The position numbers and the translations under genes are program-made. Below, in pieces: positions 14,342-17,187 of a stretch of DNA of 17,187 nucleotides (the first letter of the stretch is position 1; each line of letters begins with the position of its first letter). Below the pieces are notes generated by a model. The model saw nothing but the letters and a program-made list of their open reading frames with translations. It did not search any database and had not been told where the DNA came from. The DNA is from an uncultured Desulfobacterales bacterium (GTDB lineage: Bacteria; Desulfobacterota; Desulfobacteria; Desulfobacterales; JAFDCJ01). The DNA lies in the NCBI GenBank assembly GCA_945787595.1, contig CALZJV010000288.1, positions 1 to 17,187 of the forward strand, read 5' to 3'.

Positions 14342-15140
14342 ACGTGCGTTAAATGACATTTGGCAAAACAGATTTTTAAATTTTGTCACCATTACGACCA
14401 TATCACTGGCAATTTTAATTGCCAGCGCATTCATCCTTTTTTATGTCAATACCAGTGAGATTATCAATTCCTGGAAGAGGGGCCTGCGCATTATAGCCTA
14501 TCTTAAACCGGACATCCCAAAAGCCGATCTGACCGATTTAGAGCGCACCATTCAGTCAATGAATGGGGTGCACAGTTTGAGGTTTGTCTCTATGAAAGAG
14601 GCGTTAGACCGACTTAAAGCCCAGATGAAACATCAATCCTCTCTTTTTGAGAATCTATCCGAAAACCCGTTACCGGACAGTTTTGAAATCCGCATGACCG
14701 CTTCTACCGGAAGCTGGCAACGAATTGAAACCCTGGCCGCTCAAATAGAATCCCTAACGCTGATTGAAGAGGTGGAATATGGCCGGCGATGGATAGGGCG
14801 CTTTGTTCGCATTATTTCTCTGCTAAGACTGGCTGGATATGCTATGGGTGCGCTCTTTTTCATGGCTACCGTATTTATCGTTGCAAATACGATCCGCCTT
14901 GTCATTTATTCAAGACGCGAAGAAGTAGAGATTATGCGCCTTGTGGGAGCAACCGACAGCTTTATTAAAATGCCCTTTTACATCGAAGGACTGATCCAGG
15001 GCGCTCTGGGCGCCTCTACTGGATTGGTGATCTTATTTATTTCATATTTTATTATCCTTCAAACATTGAGCAGGGTTTATCTCCGGGTCTATTTCACCTG
15101 CAATTTCTTTCTCCCACAACTATGGGCGGGATCCTGCTGA
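14322..15140 (+). CDS. ftsX: Cell-division permease FtsX, C-terminus frameshifted
   Basis: FtsX is the inner-membrane partner of FtsE; its periplasmic loop recruits EnvC-like hydrolase activators. From ATG 14322 (GGA nine bases upstream; ATG 14325 and 14328 also possible, while 14292 lies deep in ftsE and is less likely) the frame encodes 272 residues: helix 1 (about 21-42), a periplasmic domain (43-165), helix 2 (171-196), the family hallmark RREEVEIMRLVGATDSFI (199-216), and helix 3 (223-248). It then reads into unrelated text (VYFTCNFFLPQLWAGSC) and stops. The expected helix 4 and the usual FLKV end lie in a different frame (see the next feature). Restoring one base near 15081-15088 gives 293 residues, the usual FtsX length. 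Either a real mutation or a sequencing error in a G run. Confidence 0.85.
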   Translation: MMMLFFKRALNDIWQNRFLNFVTITTISLAILIASAFILFYVNTSEIINSWKRGLRIIAYLKPDIPKADLTDLERTIQSMNGVHSLRFVSMKEALDRLKAQMKHQSSLFENLSENPLPDSFEIRMTASTGSWQRIETLAAQIESLTLIEEVEYGRRWIGRFVRIISLLRLAGYAMGALFFMATVFIVANTIRLVIYSRREEVEIMRLVGATDSFIKMPFYIEGLIQGALGASTGLVILFISYFIILQTLSRVYLRVYFTCNFFLPQLWAGSC

Positions 15141-15202
15141 GCAGCATGCTGATCGGATGGTTGGGGTGCTATATTTCATTGAAGCAGTTTTTGAAGGTCT
15201 GA
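15085..15202 (+). pseudogene. ftsX: Out-of-frame C-terminal segment of ftsX (fourth helix)
   Basis: In the frame ending at 15202 the text reads GLFHLQFLSPTTMGGILLSS, then MLIGWLGCYISLKQFLKV and a stop. This has the hydrophobic fourth helix and the conserved FLKV terminus of FtsX. It joins the upstream frame at the GGG run 15085-15087 if one base is added. The continuity of family features across the shift argues that the gene was recently, or only apparently, broken. Confidence 0.75.
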
Positions 15203-15221
15203 ACCGGATATGCGGGAGATT

Positions 15222-15239
15222 AGGCGCTTAGCGCCTTTT
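15222..15239 (+). terminator. Possible terminator after ftsX
   Basis: AGGCGC (15222-15227), a three-base loop, and GCGCCT (15231-15236), followed by a short T run to 15239. The stem is GC-rich, but the T tract is short. It lies 20 bases after the restored ftsX stop and directly abuts the palindrome at 15238-15263. Confidence 0.5.
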
Positions 15240-15263
15240 ATCTGACAACATGTTGTCAGATAA
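15238..15263. repeat. Perfect 26-base palindrome
   Basis: Thirteen bases, TTATCTGACAACA, are followed immediately by their exact reverse complement. The centre ACAACATGTTGT (15245-15256) is identical to the palindrome at 6664-6675. It lies in the 351-base gene-free spacer 15203-15553. It could be a protein-binding site, a cruciform, or the centre of a dispersed palindromic repeat. Confidence 0.8.
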
Positions 15264-15297
15264 TGAAACGTTGAGGTTCCAGGTGTCAGCCCAGCCG

Positions 15298-15331
15298 CCG
15301 GCCAAAAAAACGGCCGGTCTGATCGAAGAAG
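15298..15331 (+). repeat. Stem-loop copy A of a paired element
   Basis: CCGGCC (15298-15303), an eight-base loop AAAAAAAC, GGCCGG (15312-15317), then TCTGATCGAAGAAG. It is an imperfect repeat of the stem-loop at 15474-15507, with the same stem and loop lengths and the same ATCGAA downstream word. Confidence 0.55.
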
Positions 15332-15363
15332 AAAACTTAACGGCATAAATATATAATTTTCTG

Positions 15364-15433
15364 ACTGGATCAACAGGATGGACAGGATAAATATACTAAA
15401 CCAAAAAAATCCTGTAAATCCTGTAAATCCTGT
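15364..15433. repeat. Mirrored 3+3 arrays of a 9-base unit
   Basis: Left arm: three units at exact nine-base spacing, ACTGGAT (15364), ACAGGAT (15373), ACAGGAT (15382). Right arm: three inverted units, ATCCTGT, at 15409, 15418 and 15427. The arms are separated by 20 AT-rich bases (15389-15408). The 25-base arms match at 20 of 25 positions in inverted orientation, so a long hairpin can form. Seven conserved bases plus two variable bases per unit suggests selection or copying at the unit level. ATCCTGT arrays of this type are common in environmental bacterial genomes (recall). Confidence 0.65.
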
Positions 15434-15473
15434 CTAAATAAATGAAGTTTCATACAAGATTTAGACACTGCAG

Positions 15474-15507
15474 CTGGCCACCGAAACGGCCAGTTTAATC
15501 GAAAATA
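15474..15507 (+). repeat. Stem-loop copy B of a paired element
   Basis: CTGGCC (15474-15479), an eight-base loop ACCGAAAC, GGCCAG (15488-15493), then TTTAATCGAAAATA. Compared with copy A, one stem pair changes from C-G to T-A on both sides, so pairing is kept. Confidence 0.55.
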
Positions 15508-15553
15508 ATCTTCGGCTTTGTGGAGTTTCGATTAAGGCATCAAATAAATTAAA

Positions 15554-16996
15554 ATGTGTATCCACTCCGAATACCTTTGTAATAAAATACTGCTCATGCT
15601 CATCGTGCTACTCCTGCCTTTCGGAGCGATAGAGGCCCGGGGTGCCGATCGCTTTCCGATCGGAATTGTGACCGTAGCCAAGGTTGACGTGCGGTCCAAA
15701 CCCGGCAGCCGGAGCCTTTTACAAAAAACGCTCAAACGGGGAACTGAAATACAAATCATAGAACGCCGGGGGGGATGGCTGAAAATTTTTCATAACAATG
15801 AGGTGGGTTTCATCCGGGATCAGAACTCCTCTGTAAAGATCGCGCCGGGAAGAAAGACGGAAAGAGGTAAAGAAACCTCAGATCAACACGCTGATCGACA
15901 ATCTCAAATTGATGCTCTTAGCAAACGCAAAAAACATATTCGTCGTGAAATTCAGAAAGGGCAGCAGGATGTTGCAGCGTTTACTCGCCGGGAACGTGAC
16001 ATTATTAAACACTTAAATCAGGTCGAGTTAGCGCTGAATAGCACTAGAAAACGCGCGGCTGATTTAAAAAGGGAGATAAAAAAGCTTGAGCATATGATCG
16101 AAGAAGCAACAACGGCGTCGGAAGAATTGAGAAAGCAAATTCATGCAAATGAAGATTATGTGTCCAGGCGCCTGGTGGCCCTGTATAAGTTGAACCGGTT
16201 GGGAAAATTACATCTGCTGGCCTCTGCGGAATCCATGAATGAATTTATTCAACGCAAAGCCGCTTTGGAGAAAATCCTGGATTATGATGAAAGAATCCGA
16301 CTGGACCTGGTAAAAAATCGGACCGAACTCAAGAAAACGCTCCAGCGGCAGGAGGCTCATAAGGCCCTTAAAAGTGCTCGCGCAGCCGAGCATCAAAAAC
16401 AAGCCAGATTGATGTCTCAGGAACGATCAACGCGCACCAGATTACTTGCAGACATTCGCAAACAGAGGGCACTGGAACTGGCCGCAATAGATGCGCTGAC
16501 CCAGGCGGCTGGCGAGCTTGAGCACAAGATAAAACTGCTGGCTACTGAAAAAACTGAGATCGAACCGGATAAAAATGCCTCGCAATTATCATTTTCGGCT
16601 CATAAAGGCTTGCTTATCATGCCCGTTAACGGTAAAATAATAAATTTCTTCGGGCCATATAAAAACCCAAAATATAATATTAACAACTTTCGCAGCGGCA
16701 TTGATATCAAAGCGGAACATGGAGAGCCTATTCGATCCGTCTTCAAAGGAAAGATTATTTATTCAAGCTGGTTTAAAGGCTACGGAAACATGATTATTAT
16801 TGATCATGGCAAAAGTTATTACACGGTTTATGCCCACATGGAAGAAACCTTTAAATCCAAAGGTGACCTGGTTGATGCTGGAGAAGTCATCGCCACTGTG
16901 GGAGACACCGGATCAATGACGGGTGCAAAGCTCTATTTTGAAGTGCGTCATCACGGAAAACCCATGAATCCCGTAAAATGGTTAAAAAAAGGATAA
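15554..16996 (+). CDS. EnvC-like murein hydrolase activator (SH3b, coiled coil, degenerate LytM)
   Basis: The 480-residue exported protein begins with a hydrophobic signal segment (about 11-30, ending near EARGA). A bacterial SH3-like domain follows (about 36-92, with VRSKPGSRSLLQKTLKRGTE and GGWLKI). Next comes a long coiled coil (about 110-330, rich in Lys/Glu/Arg/Leu) and a C-terminal LytM/M23 domain (about 355-480). Two zinc-ligand positions are lost: the usual H-x-GIDI is RSGIDI (380-385), and HLHFE is KLYFE (459-463). YAHM (H428) remains. E. coli EnvC has a similarly degenerate site and activates amidases instead of cutting. The ftsE-ftsX-then-EnvC order supports that role. ATG 15554 has no clear ribosome binding site; ATG 15596 is an alternative but would shorten the signal peptide. 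The N-terminal SH3b domain is absent from E. coli EnvC. Confidence 0.85.
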   Translation: MCIHSEYLCNKILLMLIVLLLPFGAIEARGADRFPIGIVTVAKVDVRSKPGSRSLLQKTLKRGTEIQIIERRGGWLKIFHNNEVGFIRDQNSSVKIAPGRKTERGKETSDQHADRQSQIDALSKRKKHIRREIQKGQQDVAAFTRRERDIIKHLNQVELALNSTRKRAADLKREIKKLEHMIEEATTASEELRKQIHANEDYVSRRLVALYKLNRLGKLHLLASAESMNEFIQRKAALEKILDYDERIRLDLVKNRTELKKTLQRQEAHKALKSARAAEHQKQARLMSQERSTRTRLLADIRKQRALELAAIDALTQAAGELEHKIKLLATEKTEIEPDKNASQLSFSAHKGLLIMPVNGKIINFFGPYKNPKYNINNFRSGIDIKAEHGEPIRSVFKGKIIYSSWFKGYGNMIIIDHGKSYYTVYAHMEETFKSKGDLVDAGEVIATVGDTGSMTGAKLYFEVRHHGKPMNPVKWLKKG

Positions 16997-17010
16997 GAAG
17001 GAGCACCTTA

Positions 17011-17187
17011 ATGATTAACAAAAAAACGCGGCACGTAAAACTGTGGTTACTGATGGTAATCGCCGTTGTTTTCTGGACAATCGGCACTGGTTTCTATCGT
17101 GATCTGTCGGCCAAGAGCGAAGATGCATATGAGGAATTAAAAGTATTTTCAGATGTCATCGAATTGATTGAAAGGGAATACGTCGAT
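17011..17187 (+). CDS. Carboxy-terminal processing protease (S41, CtpA-like), N-terminal fragment
   Basis: Only the first 59 codons lie in the window. They start MINKKTRHVKLWLLMVIAVV, giving a basic N-terminus and a hydrophobic signal or anchor segment (about 10-29), followed by SAKSEDAYEELKVFSDVIEL and then IEREYVD at the window edge. The YEEL-x-x-F-x-D-V-x-x-x-I-x-x-x-Y-V pattern is typical of the start of the mature part of delta-proteobacterial CtpA-type proteases; the PDZ domain and Ser/Lys catalytic residues would be further downstream. AAGGAG at 16998-17003 lies seven bases before the ATG, and the gene follows envC by only 14 bases, so they form one operon. Such proteases tune peptidoglycan hydrolases. 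Confidence 0.75.
   Translation, partial: MINKKTRHVKLWLLMVIAVVFWTIGTGFYRDLSAKSEDAYEELKVFSDVIELIEREYVD

Noticed and set aside
15364..15433. CRISPR array
   Set aside because: Units are only nine bases with two-base spacers, inverted in two halves, and no cas genes are present.

Overview
The window looks like a chromosomal segment from a sulfate-reducer-type delta-proteobacterium (Desulfobacterota, probably Desulfobacterales). That is an inference from gene order and protein style: a tolC-ftsE-ftsX-envC-ctpA run, adjacent MoeA paralogues one of which carries a C-terminal periplasmic-binding-protein-like domain, paired Gate-domain membrane proteins, and repeat-rich AT-biased intergenic spacers. 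No rRNA, tRNA or CRISPR array was seen.

Layout. 1-3000 is a loosely packed accessory stretch: a two-helix membrane protein, an antitoxin-like gene followed by a toxin reading frame broken by stops, a candidate 62-residue charged protein ended by a very strong terminator, two coupled Gate-domain (nucleoside-recognition) membrane proteins that both start with TTG, a relic of an IS91-like transposase, and a SpoIIAA/STAS-like protein. 3195-4667 (minus) is a DEAD-box RNA helicase with a clear promoter and a long leader. 5193-8489 holds two MoeA-type molybdenum-insertion genes. The first lacks an internal segment in frame. The second, fused to a PBP-like domain, is broken by a deletion plus frameshift. 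Then come an MFS exporter, a DnaJ chaperone and queD, with pyrE convergent on the minus strand.

12279-17187 is a cell-envelope/division block: tolC, ftsE and ftsX overlap one another, followed after a repeat-rich 350-base gap by an EnvC-like LytM protein with a degenerate active site, and then the start of a CtpA-type S41 protease. FtsEX is expected to drive EnvC-like activation of cell-wall amidases at the septum. The ftsX frame is shifted near 15085, and the missing fourth membrane helix and conserved C-terminus are readable in another frame.

The most interesting non-coding signals are: a probable promoter plus terminator-type hairpin in the pyrE leader (an attenuator candidate); the 15203-15553 spacer, which carries a 26-base perfect palindrome, two related stem-loops with a compensatory base-pair change, and mirrored 3+3 arrays of a 9-base unit; and a palindromic core, ACAACATGTTGT, shared between two spacers 8.6 kb apart. 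I found no clearly new multi-gene system. The window is better described as core genes separated by decaying genes and structured repeats.
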